A stretch of 64,000 nucleotides of DNA from Streptomyces sp. NRRL B-1347 (GTDB lineage: Bacteria > Actinomycetota > Actinomycetes > Streptomycetales > Streptomycetaceae), in assembly GCF_000720325.1 (NCBI RefSeq), contig NZ_JOJM01000017.1, positions 1 to 64,000 on the forward strand, read 5' to 3'. Below the pieces are notes generated by a model. The model was not told the DNA's origin, made no database searches, and worked only from the letters and a program-made list of their open reading frames with translations. A program made the position numbers and the translations under genes. Within the stretch, counting starts at the first letter, position 1; every line of letters starts with the position of its first letter. Positions 36,464-45,605 of the stretch are shown in pieces.

Positions 36464-36772
36464 GGAGGCACCTCCCGCGGAAGGCAGCGCATCGTAGCGC
36501 CATACACACCCGATGTGTACAGATTCTGCCCGTCCGCCGCCGGATTTCAACCGGAAGCCTCGGTGCGGGTACTCTGTACCGTCTGCACCGGTGTCTGCCC
36601 AGGCCAGTCACTGATCCGTCACTGACTGGTACAGCCACACGACACGGCTCCCCCTCGGACCTCCGCTCGGGGCGGTCGATTGTCAGTGGCGGCCGATACC
36701 GTTGCGTACGCATCACGACCCTCCTGCCACGGAACGACCGTGGCCGCTGAGTCCAAAGGAGGTGGGTTCCAC

Positions 36773-37063
36773 ATGCGTCACTACGAGGTGATGGTCATCC
36801 TCGACCCCGATCTCGAGGAGCGCGCTGTCTCCCCGCTGATCGAGAACTTCCTCTCCGTCGTCCGTGAGGGCAACGGAAAGGTCGAGAAGGTCGACACCTG
36901 GGGCCGTCGTCGTCTCTCGTACGAGATCAAGAAGAAGCCCGAGGGCATCTACTCGGTCATCGACCTGCAGGCCGAGCCTGCGGTCGTCAAGGAGCTCGAC
37001 CGCCAGATGAACCTGAACGAGTCGGTCCTCCGGACCAAGGTCCTCCGCCCCGAGACCCACTGA
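36773..37063 (+). CDS. rpsF: 30S ribosomal protein S6
   Basis: This 96-residue protein begins [19 protein letters not shown] and contains [18 protein letters not shown], the standard S6 sequence; it pairs with S18 on 16S rRNA. A near-perfect AAAGGAGGTGG is placed before ATG 36773. It heads the conserved rpsF-ssb-rpsR-rplI operon. Confidence 0.98.
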
Positions 37064-37164
37064 GCCCCCTGGCTCAGATCCGTTGAGCCGCGAGGCTCGG
37101 CGGCACTCGGGATTCGAGTAGCAGCACCAGCAGCCAGCAGCAAACCCGCCGAGAGGTTCCCCCA

Positions 37165-37758
37165 ATGGCAGGCGAGACCGTCATCACGGTCGTCGGCAAT
37201 CTTGTCGACGACCCCGAGCTGCGCTTCACCCCGTCCGGTGCGGCGGTCGCGAAGTTCCGCGTCGCGTCCACTCCCCGCACCTTCGACCGGCAGACCAATG
37301 AGTGGAAGGACGGCGAGAGCCTGTTCCTGACCTGCTCGGTCTGGCGTCAGGCGGCGGAGAACGTCGCCGAGTCGCTCCAGCGAGGCATGCGCGTCATCGT
37401 GCAGGGTCGGCTGAAGCAGCGGTCCTACGAGGACCGTGAGGGCATCAAGCGCACGGTCTACGAGCTGGACGTCGAGGAAGTCGGCGCCAGTCTCAAGAAC
37501 GCCACGGCCAAGGTCACCAAGACCACCGGTCGCGGCGGCCAGGGTGGGTACGGCGGCGGTGGCGGCGGCCAGCAGGGCGGCGGCTGGGGCGGTGGCTCCG
37601 GCGGCGGTCAGCAGCAGGGTGGCGGCGGTGCTCCCGCCGACGACCCCTGGGCGACCGGTGCGCCGGCCGCCGGCGGCCAGCAGGGCGGCGGCGGTGGCGG
37701 CTGGGGCGGAAGCTCCGGCGGCTCCGGCGGCGGCTACTCGGACGAGCCCCCCTTCTAA
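37165..37758 (+). CDS. ssb: Single-stranded DNA-binding protein
   Basis: This 197-residue protein has an OB-fold at residues 1-115 ([38 protein letters not shown]), a Gly/Gln-rich disordered linker and the acidic tip SDEPPF that recruits replication and repair partners. It is the main, replication-associated SSB judging from its place between rpsF and rpsR. Confidence 0.98.
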   Translation: MAGETVITVVGNLVDDPELRFTPSGAAVAKFRVASTPRTFDRQTNEWKDGESLFLTCSVWRQAAENVAESLQRGMRVIVQGRLKQRSYEDREGIKRTVYELDVEEVGASLKNATAKVTKTTGRGGQGGYGGGGGGQQGGGWGGGSGGGQQQGGGGAPADDPWATGAPAAGGQQGGGGGGWGGSSGGSGGGYSDEPPF

Positions 37759-37830
37759 GACCCAGGGCCCTGCGCCCGGGACGAGAAGGCGGGTCGTACC
37801 CACACTTCTTGATCACACAGGAGATACACC

Positions 37831-38067
37831 ATGGCGAAGCCGCCTGTGCGCAAGCCGAAGAAGAAGGTCTGCGCTTTCTGCAAGGACAAGGTCACGTACG
37901 TGGACTACAAGGACACGAACATGCTGCGGAAGTTCATTTCCGACCGCGGCAAGATCCGTGCCCGCCGCGTGACCGGCAACTGCACGCAGCACCAGCGTGA
38001 CGTCGCCACGGCCGTCAAGAACAGCCGTGAGATGGCGCTGCTGCCCTACACGTCCACCGCGCGATAA
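37831..38067 (+). CDS. rpsR: 30S ribosomal protein S18, cysteine-containing form
   Basis: This 78-residue protein begins [20 protein letters not shown] and has a third cysteine in [13 protein letters not shown], a zinc-ribbon-like C-x2-C...C-x2-H set. Actinomycetes often also have a cysteine-free S18 paralogue under zinc control elsewhere; this is the housekeeping copy. It lies in the rpsF-ssb-rpsR-rplI operon. Confidence 0.97.
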   Translation: MAKPPVRKPKKKVCAFCKDKVTYVDYKDTNMLRKFISDRGKIRARRVTGNCTQHQRDVATAVKNSREMALLPYTSTAR

Positions 38068-38085
38068 GGGAAGGGTGACCGAAAC

Positions 38086-38532
38086 ATGAAGATCATCCTC
38101 ACCCACGAGGTCTCTGGCCTCGGTGCCGCTGGCGACGTCGTCGACGTCAAGGACGGCTACGCTCGCAACTACCTGATCCCGCGGAACTTCGCGATCCGCT
38201 GGACCAAGGGTGGCGAGAAGGACGTCGCGCAGATCCGTCGTGCGCGCAAGATCCACGAGATCGCGACCATCGAGCAGGCCAACGAGATCAAGGCTCAGCT
38301 CGAGGGCGTCAAGGTCCGTCTGGCCGTTCGCTCCGGCGACGCCGGTCGTCTCTTCGGCTCCGTCACCCCGGCTGACATCGCTTCGGCGATCGAGGCTGCC
38401 GGTGGCCCGAAGGTCGACAAGCGCCGCGTTGAGCTGGGCGCGCCGATCAAGACGCTGGGCGCCCACGCGACGTCCGTGCGTCTGCACCCCGAGGTTGCCG
38501 CGAAGGTCAACGTCGAGGTCATCTCTGCCTGA
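38086..38532 (+). CDS. rplI: 50S ribosomal protein L9
   Basis: This 148-residue protein begins [20 protein letters not shown] and contains [16 protein letters not shown], the L9 signature. A long helix links the N- and C-terminal RNA-binding domains. It is 18 bp after rpsR and ends the operon before a strong terminator. Confidence 0.98.
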   Translation: MKIILTHEVSGLGAAGDVVDVKDGYARNYLIPRNFAIRWTKGGEKDVAQIRRARKIHEIATIEQANEIKAQLEGVKVRLAVRSGDAGRLFGSVTPADIASAIEAAGGPKVDKRRVELGAPIKTLGAHATSVRLHPEVAAKVNVEVISA

Positions 38533-38563
38533 GCGTCGCGTTAGCGCTTCGCAGGACTGAGTG

Positions 38564-38593
38564 AGAGGGCCGCACCTACGGGTGCGGCCCTCT
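38564..38593 (+). terminator. Terminator of the rpsF-rplI operon
   Basis: AGAGGGCCGCACC (38564-38576) and its exact complement (38581-38593) form a 13-bp stem with a TACG tetraloop, followed by TGTCGT. Confidence 0.88.
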
Positions 38594-38723
38594 TGTCGTG
38601 CGCGGGCGGTGCGGGACGCGCGGGAGGCGGTGCGCGGGGAGTGCTCCGCTTGTGCCGACCGTTCTTTCCGGAGCGCCCTGCATCACGACCGAGGCTCAGC
38701 GAATGGTGGTCAAACGGTGGCCG

Positions 38724-38739
38724 TGTTTCACGTGAAACA
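38724..38739. promoter_or_regulatory. parS: parS site 8
   Basis: Perfect TGTTTCACGTGAAACA, six bases beyond the end of the leftward MATE gene, in the spacer convergent with rplI. Confidence 0.96.
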
Positions 38740-38744
38740 TCGCC

Positions 38745-40088
38745 TCAGCGCGTGGCCCCCGTGACGATCCAGCGGCCCGAGCGGGAGCGCAGCCACAGGG
38801 TGGCCATGCGCACGGTCATCATGAGCGTCATCGCGACCCACAGGGAAGTCAGCGCTCCGCCGAGCGTGGGGACGAGCAGGGCCGCTGGTGTGAATACCGC
38901 GAGCGTGATCAGCATGGCCCACGCCAGATACGGGCCGTCTCCCGCGCCCATGAGGACGCCGTCGAGTACGTAGACGATGCCGCAGATCGGCTGGGCGAGG
39001 GCTATCACGATCAGGGCGGGCAGCGCGGCGTCCTGGACGGCGGCGTCGCTGGAGAAGAGCGGGACGAACACGGGCCGCGCCAGGACGACCAGCAGACCGA
39101 GGACGACGCCCGAGGCGAAGCCCCACTGCACCATGCGGCGGCAGGCGTCACGGGCGCCCTGGGCGTCACCTGCGCCCAGATAGCGGCCGATGATGGCCTG
39201 CCCGGCGATCGCGATGGCGTCGAGGGCGAAGGACAGCAGGCTCCACAGGGACAGGACGATCTGGTGGGCGGCTATGTCGGCGTCGCCGAGCCGGGCGGCC
39301 ACGACGGTGGCGATGATGACGATCGCCTTGAGGGAGAGCGTGCGCGCCAGCAGGGGGACGCCTGCCTGTGCGCAGGCCCGGATCCCCGCGGCATCCGGAC
39401 GCAGCGAGGCGCCGTGACGCCGGGCGCCACGGACGACGACGGTCAGATAGACAGCGGCCATCGCGCACTGGGCGAGGACGGTGCCCCAGGCGGAACCGGC
39501 GATGCCGAGGCCCGCTCCGTAGACGAGGAGTACGTTGAGCACGCCGTTGGCGATGAAGCCGCCGATGGCCACGTACAGCGGAGTCCTGGTGTCCTGGAGG
39601 CCGCGCAGGACGCCGGTGGCGGCGAGGACGGCCAGCATCGCGGGGATGCCGAGGACGGAGATCCTCAGATAGGTGACCGCGTGCGGTGTGGCCGAGTCCG
39701 AGGCCCCGAAGAGGCCTACGAGGGCGGGGGCCGTGGGCAGAGCGACGACGATCACGGCCGCGCCGAGCAGGAGGGCGAGCCAGATGCCGTCCATGCCCTG
39801 TCGGATGGCGGCCTGGAGGTCACCGGCGCCGACGCGGCGGGCGACCGCGGCGGTGGTGGCGTACGCGAGGAAGACGAAGATGCTGACGGCGGTCGTCAGA
39901 AGGGCCGAGGCGATGCCGAGGCCGGCGAGCTGGGCGGTGCCGAGGTGGCCGACGATGGCGCTGTCGGCCATGACGAAGAGGGGCTCGGCCACGAGCGCGC
40001 CGAAGGCGGGGACGGCGAGTGCGACGATCTCTCGGTCGTGTCGTCGCCGGGCGGCCTTGGGCGCCGCGGGAGCCTGTGTCATGAGCAC
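38745..40088 (-). CDS. MATE-family multidrug/metabolite exporter
   Basis: This protein of about 447 residues has about twelve membrane helices and MATE blocks such as IVALAVPAFGALVAEPLFVM near the start, DSAIVGHLGTAQLAGLGIA and later ARLGDADIAAHQIVLSLWSL. It resembles the DinF branch and should export cationic or lipidic compounds in exchange for Na+ or H+. GTG 40088 has GGAAGA eight bases upstream; ATG 40082 is an alternative. It is divergent from dnaB; the 454-bp spacer holds the DnaA-box cluster. Confidence 0.88.
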   Translation of the reverse strand: MLMTQAPAAPKAARRRHDREIVALAVPAFGALVAEPLFVMADSAIVGHLGTAQLAGLGIASALLTTAVSIFVFLAYATTAAVARRVGAGDLQAAIRQGMDGIWLALLLGAAVIVVALPTAPALVGLFGASDSATPHAVTYLRISVLGIPAMLAVLAATGVLRGLQDTRTPLYVAIGGFIANGVLNVLLVYGAGLGIAGSAWGTVLAQCAMAAVYLTVVVRGARRHGASLRPDAAGIRACAQAGVPLLARTLSLKAIVIIATVVAARLGDADIAAHQIVLSLWSLLSFALDAIAIAGQAIIGRYLGAGDAQGARDACRRMVQWGFASGVVLGLLVVLARPVFVPLFSSDAAVQDAALPALIVIALAQPICGIVYVLDGVLMGAGDGPYLAWAMLITLAVFTPAALLVPTLGGALTSLWVAMTLMMTVRMATLWLRSRSGRWIVTGATR

Positions 40089-40249
40089 CAATCTAATCTT
40101 CCACAGGTAAGAGATGCAATTGACTTAGGACCCTTACTTGGGCTGAGGGTGGGCGTGCGGGCGGGCGCGGTGTGACGAGATCTTGGGCCGACTGGGGAAG
40201 TTTTTCTTCTGCACAGCCGGTGGATGGGAAAGATGCAGGTCAGGGCAGC

Positions 40250-40359
40250 CGTGGAAAGTCACCTGAGGGCTTGTTCACAGGGCTGTCCACCGGACCGTGC
40301 ACAGGTTTCCCGGGGTTCTCCACAGCATCGGGCCAGTCATCCACAACGCCTGTGGATAA
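40250..40359. promoter_or_regulatory. Cluster of six DnaA-box-like sequences upstream of dnaB
   Basis: Boxes lie at 40250-40258 (CGTGGAAAG), 40271-40279 (TTGTTCACA), 40283-40291 (CTGTCCACC), 40316-40324 (TTCTCCACA), 40337-40345 (TCATCCACA) and 40351-40359 (TGTGGATAA). All are within 110 bp, 184 bp before the dnaB start; several match the oriC boxes exactly or at 8 of 9 positions. The rest of 40089-40542 shows no gene. Confidence 0.7.
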
Positions 40360-40542
40360 CCAGATTGGCTGACGGTGCCGACGGGCCTACGGTTGTGCGG
40401 CGCCCGCCTCGTCCTGCCATCGGCGAAACCACGCAAATCCGACGCGTCAGAACCGGAGTTGGGCCCCCTTATTTGTCAGTGTCGTGCCGTAGGAAAGAGG
40501 GGCACGGCGAGGTCCGCGCGGCGGACGGGAGGAGGTGGCCCG

Positions 40543-42003
40543 GTGAGTATTTCCGAGCCCTTGGACGACCCGTGGGCCGACAGCGGACCGGGGGACCGGC
40601 TGCCCGCGTCCCCGCGCCGCGACGGTGGCCGGGGCCGCGAGGAGCAGCACGAGCGAGGCTGGGACGGGGGCAGCCCCTCCTTCGAACGCGTACCGCCCCA
40701 GGACCTGGACGCGGAGCAGTCCGTGCTCGGTGGCATGCTCCTGTCGAAGGACGCCATCGCCGATGTCGTCGAGGTGCTCAAGGGCCACGACTTCTACCGC
40801 CCGGCGCACGAGACCGTCTACACCGCGATCCTCGATCTGTACGCCAAGGGCGAGCCCGCCGACCCCATCACGGTCGCCGCCGAGCTCACCAAGCGCGGTG
40901 AGATCACCAAGGTCGGCGGCCCCTCGTATCTGCACTCGCTGGTCCAGACGGTCCCGACCGCGGCGAACGCCGAGTACTACGCGGAGATCGTGCACGAGCG
41001 CGCGGTCCTGCGCCGCCTGGTCGAGGCGGGCACCCGCATCACGCAGATGGGATACGCGGCGGACGGCGACGTCGACGAGATCGTCAACAGCGCCCAGGCT
41101 GAGATCTACGCCGTCACCGAGCAGCGCACCAGCGAGGACTATCTGCCGCTGGGCGACATCATGGAGGGCGCCCTCGACGAGATCGAGGCGATCGGCTCCC
41201 GCAGCGGCGAGATGACGGGTGTGCCGACGGGCTTCACCGACTTCGACTCGCTCACCAACGGTCTGCACCCCGGCCAGATGATCGTCATCGCGGCCCGCCC
41301 CGCCATGGGTAAGTCCACGCTGGCCCTGGACTTCGCGCGCGCCGCCTCCATCAAGCACAACCTGCCCAGCGTGATCTTCTCCCTGGAAATGGGGCGCAAC
41401 GAGATCGCGATGCGTCTGCTGTCCGCGGAGGCACGCGTGGCGCTGCACCACATGCGTTCCGGCACGATGACGGACGAGGACTGGACCCGGCTCGCCCGCC
41501 GGATGCCCGAGGTCTCGGCGGCCCCGCTCTACATCGACGACTCCCCGAACCTGTCGATGATGGAGATCCGCGCGAAGTGCCGCCGCCTCAAGCAGCGTGC
41601 CGACATCAAGCTCGTGATCATCGACTATCTGCAGCTCATGCAGTCCGGTGGCTCGAAGCGCGCCGAGAGCCGCCAGCAGGAGGTCTCGGACATGTCGCGA
41701 AACCTGAAGCTGCTGGCCAAGGAGCTCGAGGTCCCGGTCATCGCGCTCTCGCAGCTGAACCGTGGCCCCGAGCAGCGCACGGACAAGAAGCCCCAGGTCT
41801 CCGACCTGCGTGAATCCGGCTCCATTGAGCAGGACGCCGACATGGTCATCCTGCTGCACCGCGAGGACGCGTACGAGAAGGAGTCCCCGCGCGCAGGCGA
41901 GGCGGACATCATCGTGGGCAAGCACCGTAACGGCCCTACGGCGACGATCACCGTTGCCTTCCAGGGCCACTACTCGCGCTTCGTGGACATGGCGCAGACG
42001 TAA
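40543..42003 (+). CDS. dnaB: Replicative DNA helicase DnaB
   Basis: This 486-residue hexameric helicase unwinds the fork. The N-terminal collar domain starts at about residue 50 (ERVPPQDLDAEQSVLGGMLL), and the RecA-like motor has Walker A ARPAMGKSTLALDFA near residue 250-262, IIDYLQLMQ as Walker B and the C-terminal DLRESGSIEQDADMVILLHR. A polar extension of about 45 residues precedes the collar. No intein is present. GGGAGGAGG lies before GTG 40543; the frame continues upstream to 40375 without a ribosome-binding site. Confidence 0.97.
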   Translation: MSISEPLDDPWADSGPGDRLPASPRRDGGRGREEQHERGWDGGSPSFERVPPQDLDAEQSVLGGMLLSKDAIADVVEVLKGHDFYRPAHETVYTAILDLYAKGEPADPITVAAELTKRGEITKVGGPSYLHSLVQTVPTAANAEYYAEIVHERAVLRRLVEAGTRITQMGYAADGDVDEIVNSAQAEIYAVTEQRTSEDYLPLGDIMEGALDEIEAIGSRSGEMTGVPTGFTDFDSLTNGLHPGQMIVIAARPAMGKSTLALDFARAASIKHNLPSVIFSLEMGRNEIAMRLLSAEARVALHHMRSGTMTDEDWTRLARRMPEVSAAPLYIDDSPNLSMMEIRAKCRRLKQRADIKLVIIDYLQLMQSGGSKRAESRQQEVSDMSRNLKLLAKELEVPVIALSQLNRGPEQRTDKKPQVSDLRESGSIEQDADMVILLHREDAYEKESPRAGEADIIVGKHRNGPTATITVAFQGHYSRFVDMAQT

Positions 42004-42030
42004 GCCTCGGGGCGGTACGAGCCTGCTGGG

Positions 42031-43161
42031 CTATGCCGCCTTGCTCCCGCGCGGGGTCAGCTTCACGAGACCCGGGTGGCGCTGGGCCGACAGGGCGCCA
42101 CGGACGATGAACTCCTTGTACCAGGCGGCGAAGCGGCCCGTGAGGACGCGTTCGACCGTGCTGTCGTCGTCCCGTACGAACTGGATGAGGCCGTCGCGGC
42201 GGCCCAGGCTCACGCACTGGTTGACGTACCGGAACCGCAGCGGGGGCGGGGTCCGGCCCGCCAGACGGTCGCTGATCGACTGCGCCACGTGAGCCGCCGT
42301 CGGCAGACCGGTGGCGCAGGCCATGCGCAGTTCCTGCCCGTCCTGCCGGCGGGCCGCGGCCGCGTCACCGATGGCGTAGACGTCCGGGTGCGACACCGAG
42401 CGCAGCGTCGCGTCGACGAGCATGCGGCCGTGGTCGTCGACCGCGAACCCGGCCTCACGCGCGATCTCCGGTACTCGGAAGCCGGTCGTCCACACCACCG
42501 TGTCCGCGGGCAGCAGCGCGCCGTCGGTGAGGAGCACGCCGTCCTCGCGGACTTCGGCGACCCGGGCGTTGTCCCGGACCTCCACACCGAGCCGGGCGAA
42601 GACGCGCCGCAGATGGTTCCGGCCCCGCTCGGAGAGTGCCGCGCCGAACGCGTCGCCGGTGACCAGGCGCACCTTCAACTCCGGTCGTGTCTCAGCCAGT
42701 TCGGACGCGGCCTCGATACCGGTCAGGCCGCCGCCGACGACCGTGACGGTGCCGCCCGCGGTCAGCCGCGCCCGCAGGCGGTCGGCGTCCTCGGCGACGG
42801 CCAGCGGGTACGCGTGCTCGGCCGCCCCCGGCACGGCGTCGTGCGCGGCGCGACTGCCCAGCGCGTAGACCAGCGTGTCGTAGACGAGGGGCGCGCCCTC
42901 GGCCAGGACGACCTCGCGGCGCTCGGTGTCGAGAGAGACAACGCGGTCGACGACGAACTCCACGGGCGCACCCGTGAGCAGCTCGGCGATCCGCCGCTGC
43001 CGCACCGGCTGGCCCGCCGCGACCTGGTGCATCCGCACCCGCTCGACGAACAGGTCGCTCGCGTTCACCAGGGTCACCCGGGTGCCGGGCTGCTTGGCGA
43101 TCGACTTGGCCGCGACCACTCCCGCGTAGCCCGCTCCCAGTACGACGATGTGCGCTGCCAT
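42031..43161 (-). CDS. NADH dehydrogenase (type II)-like FAD oxidoreductase
   Basis: This 376-residue flavoprotein has the FAD-binding motif HIVVLGAGYAGVVAAKSI at the N-terminus, a second dinucleotide motif VTVVGGGLTGIEAASELAE near residue 145 and HPDVYAIGDAAAAR near residue 270. It fits the NDH-2/FerredoxinNAD reductase superfamily and may oxidise NADH. There is no obvious C-terminal membrane helix of classical NDH-2. GGAGGGAG precedes ATG 43161. It is convergent with dnaB (27 bp gap) and divergent from the serine hydrolase, with parS site 9 between. Confidence 0.82.
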   Translation of the reverse strand: MAAHIVVLGAGYAGVVAAKSIAKQPGTRVTLVNASDLFVERVRMHQVAAGQPVRQRRIAELLTGAPVEFVVDRVVSLDTERREVVLAEGAPLVYDTLVYALGSRAAHDAVPGAAEHAYPLAVAEDADRLRARLTAGGTVTVVGGGLTGIEAASELAETRPELKVRLVTGDAFGAALSERGRNHLRRVFARLGVEVRDNARVAEVREDGVLLTDGALLPADTVVWTTGFRVPEIAREAGFAVDDHGRMLVDATLRSVSHPDVYAIGDAAAARRQDGQELRMACATGLPTAAHVAQSISDRLAGRTPPPLRFRYVNQCVSLGRRDGLIQFVRDDDSTVERVLTGRFAAWYKEFIVRGALSAQRHPGLVKLTPRGSKAA

Positions 43162-43279
43162 GACGTTCTCCCTCCGACGCCCTCCGATGATGGGGCGTCG
43201 AAAGTGTTGACCGAATAGGGGCGCCGATCCGTGACATGCGCCGACGAGACGTGGGTCACATGGCCAGAGGTCCCACGCA

Positions 43280-43295
43280 AGTTTCACGTGAAACA
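43280..43295. promoter_or_regulatory. parS: parS site 9
   Basis: AGTTTCACGTGAAACA with the perfect 14-base core at 43281-43294, in the divergent spacer between the flavoprotein and the serine hydrolase. Confidence 0.94.
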
Positions 43296-43415
43296 TGGCG
43301 CGGCCACGCAGGACGCGGACCGGCAGCGTCCAGAGCGGACCGGTAGCGTCAGAGGGGCGCGGGCGCTGTCGTAATGGACTCGACGCCCGGGCTCGCGCCC
43401 GTATGAACTGGCCCC

Positions 43416-44789
43416 ATGACTAACGAAGAGCTGCTTCCCGCCACGCGCCGGGCCCTGACGCATCGGATTGCCACTGCCCAGACGGAGGGACGGGCACCGT
43501 CGCTGGTCGCCGCCGTCGTACGGGGAGGCGAGCTGGTGTGGACGGGGAGCCGGACCTCGGTCGATGGCCATGGGCCGGACGAGAACGTCCAGTACCGCAT
43601 CGGATCGATCACCAAGACGTTCACCGCTGTTCTGGTGATGCGGCTGCGTGATGAGGGCGTGCTCGATCTCTCCGATCCGCTGGAGAAGCATCTTCCGGGA
43701 ACCGGTGTCGGTGAGGTCACCATCGCCGAACTCCTGTCGCACCGGGGCGGACTTGCGGCCGAGACGCCGGGGCAGTGGTGGGAGCGCAGCCCCGCGTCGC
43801 TGCGGCCCGAGCTGAGCGACGTCCTCGGGGAGCAGCCCTTCAAGCACCCCGTCGGGCGTCGCTTCCACTACTCCAACCCCGGCTACACACTGCTGGGTTC
43901 GCTGATCGAGGCGCTCCGTGGTGCGCCGTGGGAAGAGGTTCTGCGCAGGGAGGTCCTGGAACCGCTCGGCCTGCACCGTACGAGTGGGCAGTCGATGGCT
44001 CCGCACGCGGGCGGCTGGGCGGTGCATCCGTGGGCCGATGCGTTGTTGCCCGAGGCCGTCGAGGACCTGGGCCTGATGGCTCCTGCCGGGCAGCTGTGGT
44101 CGACGACGGCGGACCTGGCGCGCTTCGCCGTGTTCCTGATGCGGGGCGATGACCGTGTGCTCTGTCTTGACTCGGTCCGGGAGATGAAGGCGCCGACGGC
44201 GGTCGCGGAGCTAGGCGACACGGATCAGGCGTACGGGCTCGGTGTCAGCATCGTGCGGTTCAGCGGTGGTGCGCTCATCGGTCACACGGGCTCGGTGCCC
44301 GGCTTCCTCGCCAGCCTGTGGACCTGCGAGGAGGACGACGTCGCGGCCGTGGTCCTGGCCAACTGCACCTCCGGGGTTCCGGTGGCCACGGTGGCGGCTG
44401 AGCTCCTACGGATCGTGGCGGAGGCGGAGCCGCGCATCCCCGAGCCGTGGCGGCCGCTGCGCGAGGTCGACTCGTCCGTGCTGGAGCTGACCGGGCCCTG
44501 GTACTGGGGGACGAGCGCGCTGGTGCTGCGCCTCGCGGCTGACGGCGCGGTCCAGCTGGGCCCGCTGGCGGGCGGCGGCCGTGGCTCGCGGTTCCGGCCG
44601 AACGGGGACGGCACGTGGACCGGGCTCGACGGGTACTACGCGGGGGAGCTCCTGCGAGCCGTGCGGCGGCCGGACGGCTCGGTGAGCCACCTCGACCTGG
44701 GGTCGTTCGTCTTCACGCGGGAGCCGTACGACGCGAAGGCTCCGGTGCCCGGTGGGGTGGACCCGGAGGGGTGGCGGGGCCTCGCGTAG
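43416..44789 (+). CDS. Serine hydrolase, beta-lactamase/DD-peptidase family
   Basis: This 457-residue protein of the class C beta-lactamase-like family has the nucleophile motif SITK at 64-67, the tyrosine motif YSNPGYTLLG near residue 152 and the third motif as HTGSVPGF near 290. A C-terminal lipocalin-like domain starts near residue 345. No signal peptide is seen, so it may act in the cytoplasm as an esterase or peptidase. The substrate is unknown. Confidence 0.87.
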   Translation: MTNEELLPATRRALTHRIATAQTEGRAPSLVAAVVRGGELVWTGSRTSVDGHGPDENVQYRIGSITKTFTAVLVMRLRDEGVLDLSDPLEKHLPGTGVGEVTIAELLSHRGGLAAETPGQWWERSPASLRPELSDVLGEQPFKHPVGRRFHYSNPGYTLLGSLIEALRGAPWEEVLRREVLEPLGLHRTSGQSMAPHAGGWAVHPWADALLPEAVEDLGLMAPAGQLWSTTADLARFAVFLMRGDDRVLCLDSVREMKAPTAVAELGDTDQAYGLGVSIVRFSGGALIGHTGSVPGFLASLWTCEEDDVAAVVLANCTSGVPVATVAAELLRIVAEAEPRIPEPWRPLREVDSSVLELTGPWYWGTSALVLRLAADGAVQLGPLAGGGRGSRFRPNGDGTWTGLDGYYAGELLRAVRRPDGSVSHLDLGSFVFTREPYDAKAPVPGGVDPEGWRGLA

Positions 44790-44802
44790 AGCGCGAACAA
44801 GG

Positions 44803-44850
44803 ACCAGGTTGTCCTGTTTCACGTGAAACAGGGAAGCAGGGCAACCTGGT
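44803..44850. terminator. Convergent terminator carrying parS site 10
   Basis: An 18-bp stem with two G-T pairs (44803-44820 with 44833-44850, arms including ACCAGGTTG) contains the perfect parS core at 44816-44829, half in the stem and half in the loop. It lies between the rightward hydrolase and the leftward acetyltransferase. Confidence 0.8.
44815..44830. promoter_or_regulatory. parS: parS site 10
   Basis: Perfect TGTTTCACGTGAAACA, embedded in the convergent terminator hairpin. Confidence 0.96.
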
Positions 44851-44898
44851 GCTCTCGCCTCGTACGTCAGTGACGGCTCGGGAGCGTCACTGCCCGTT

Positions 44899-45351
44899 TC
44901 AGAGCTGGAGCTTGAAGCCCACGTGCGAGGCCGTGAACCCCAGGCGCTCGTAGAAGCGATGGGCGTCGGTGCGGGTGGCGTCCGAGGTCAGCTGCACCAA
45001 CTGGCAGCCCTGGCGCCGGGATTCGTCGACGGCCCACTCGATGAACCGGGTGCCGAGGCCGCTGCCCCGCTCCTCGGCGTGCACTCGCACCGCTTCGATG
45101 ATCGACCGTGTGGCGCCCTTCCGGGACAGGCCCGGAATGATCGTGAGCTGGAGCGTGCCGACCACACGGCCTTCGCGGACAGCGACGACCAGATGCTGGT
45201 TCGGGTCCTCGGCGAGCCGCTGGAAGGCGGGGAAGTACGGGGTGAGGTCGTCCAGTGACTCGCGCTGGGCACCCAGGGGATCGTCCGCCAGCATGGCCAC
45301 GATCGCGGGGATGTCATCGGCGACGGCAGGTCGTATCTCAAGATCTCCCAT
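44899..45351 (-). CDS. GNAT-family N-acetyltransferase
   Basis: This 150-residue protein shows a complete GNAT fold: EIRPAVADDIPAIVAMLADD at the N-terminus, VVGTLQLTIIPGLSRKG as the central strand, EERGSGLGTRFIEWAVDESR as the acetyl-CoA loop and HRFYERLGFTASHVGF at the end. It resembles small acetyltransferases acting on amino acids or antibiotics; the substrate is unknown. Confidence 0.88.
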   Translation of the reverse strand: MGDLEIRPAVADDIPAIVAMLADDPLGAQRESLDDLTPYFPAFQRLAEDPNQHLVVAVREGRVVGTLQLTIIPGLSRKGATRSIIEAVRVHAEERGSGLGTRFIEWAVDESRRQGCQLVQLTSDATRTDAHRFYERLGFTASHVGFKLQL

Positions 45352-45430
45352 GGCCGCAGCCTATGCGCAGGCCTCTGAGTGAGCCGGTGGGGGCTGTGGC
45401 GGCCTTGCGTGCTGCTCCTGGCCCGGTGCC

Positions 45431-45605
45431 GTGCCGCAACACCGCCCCCCGGGGGGGCGTGCCTCAACACTGCCCCCCGGGGGGGCGTCCGTGCCTCACA
45501 CCGGCGAGCCCGGGCGCCTCGTGCCTCATACCGGGGAGCCGGAGCGCCTCGGGCCTCATACCGGGGCGCCGGGGCGCCCCGCGCCTCACACCGGCACGCG
45601 CGCCG
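45431..45605. repeat. Tandem repeat array of 28- and 30-bp units at the 3' end of marR
   Basis: Two 28-bp units (45431-45458, 45459-45486) share GCCGCAACAC/GCCTCAACAC followed by a CCCCCCGGGGGGG self-complementary block. After four bases, three 30-bp units (45491, 45521, 45551) begin GTGCCTCACACCGG or similar. A final partial unit starts at 45581 and contains the marR stop codon and its last codons. The array fills almost the whole 45352-45585 spacer. Confidence 0.85.
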
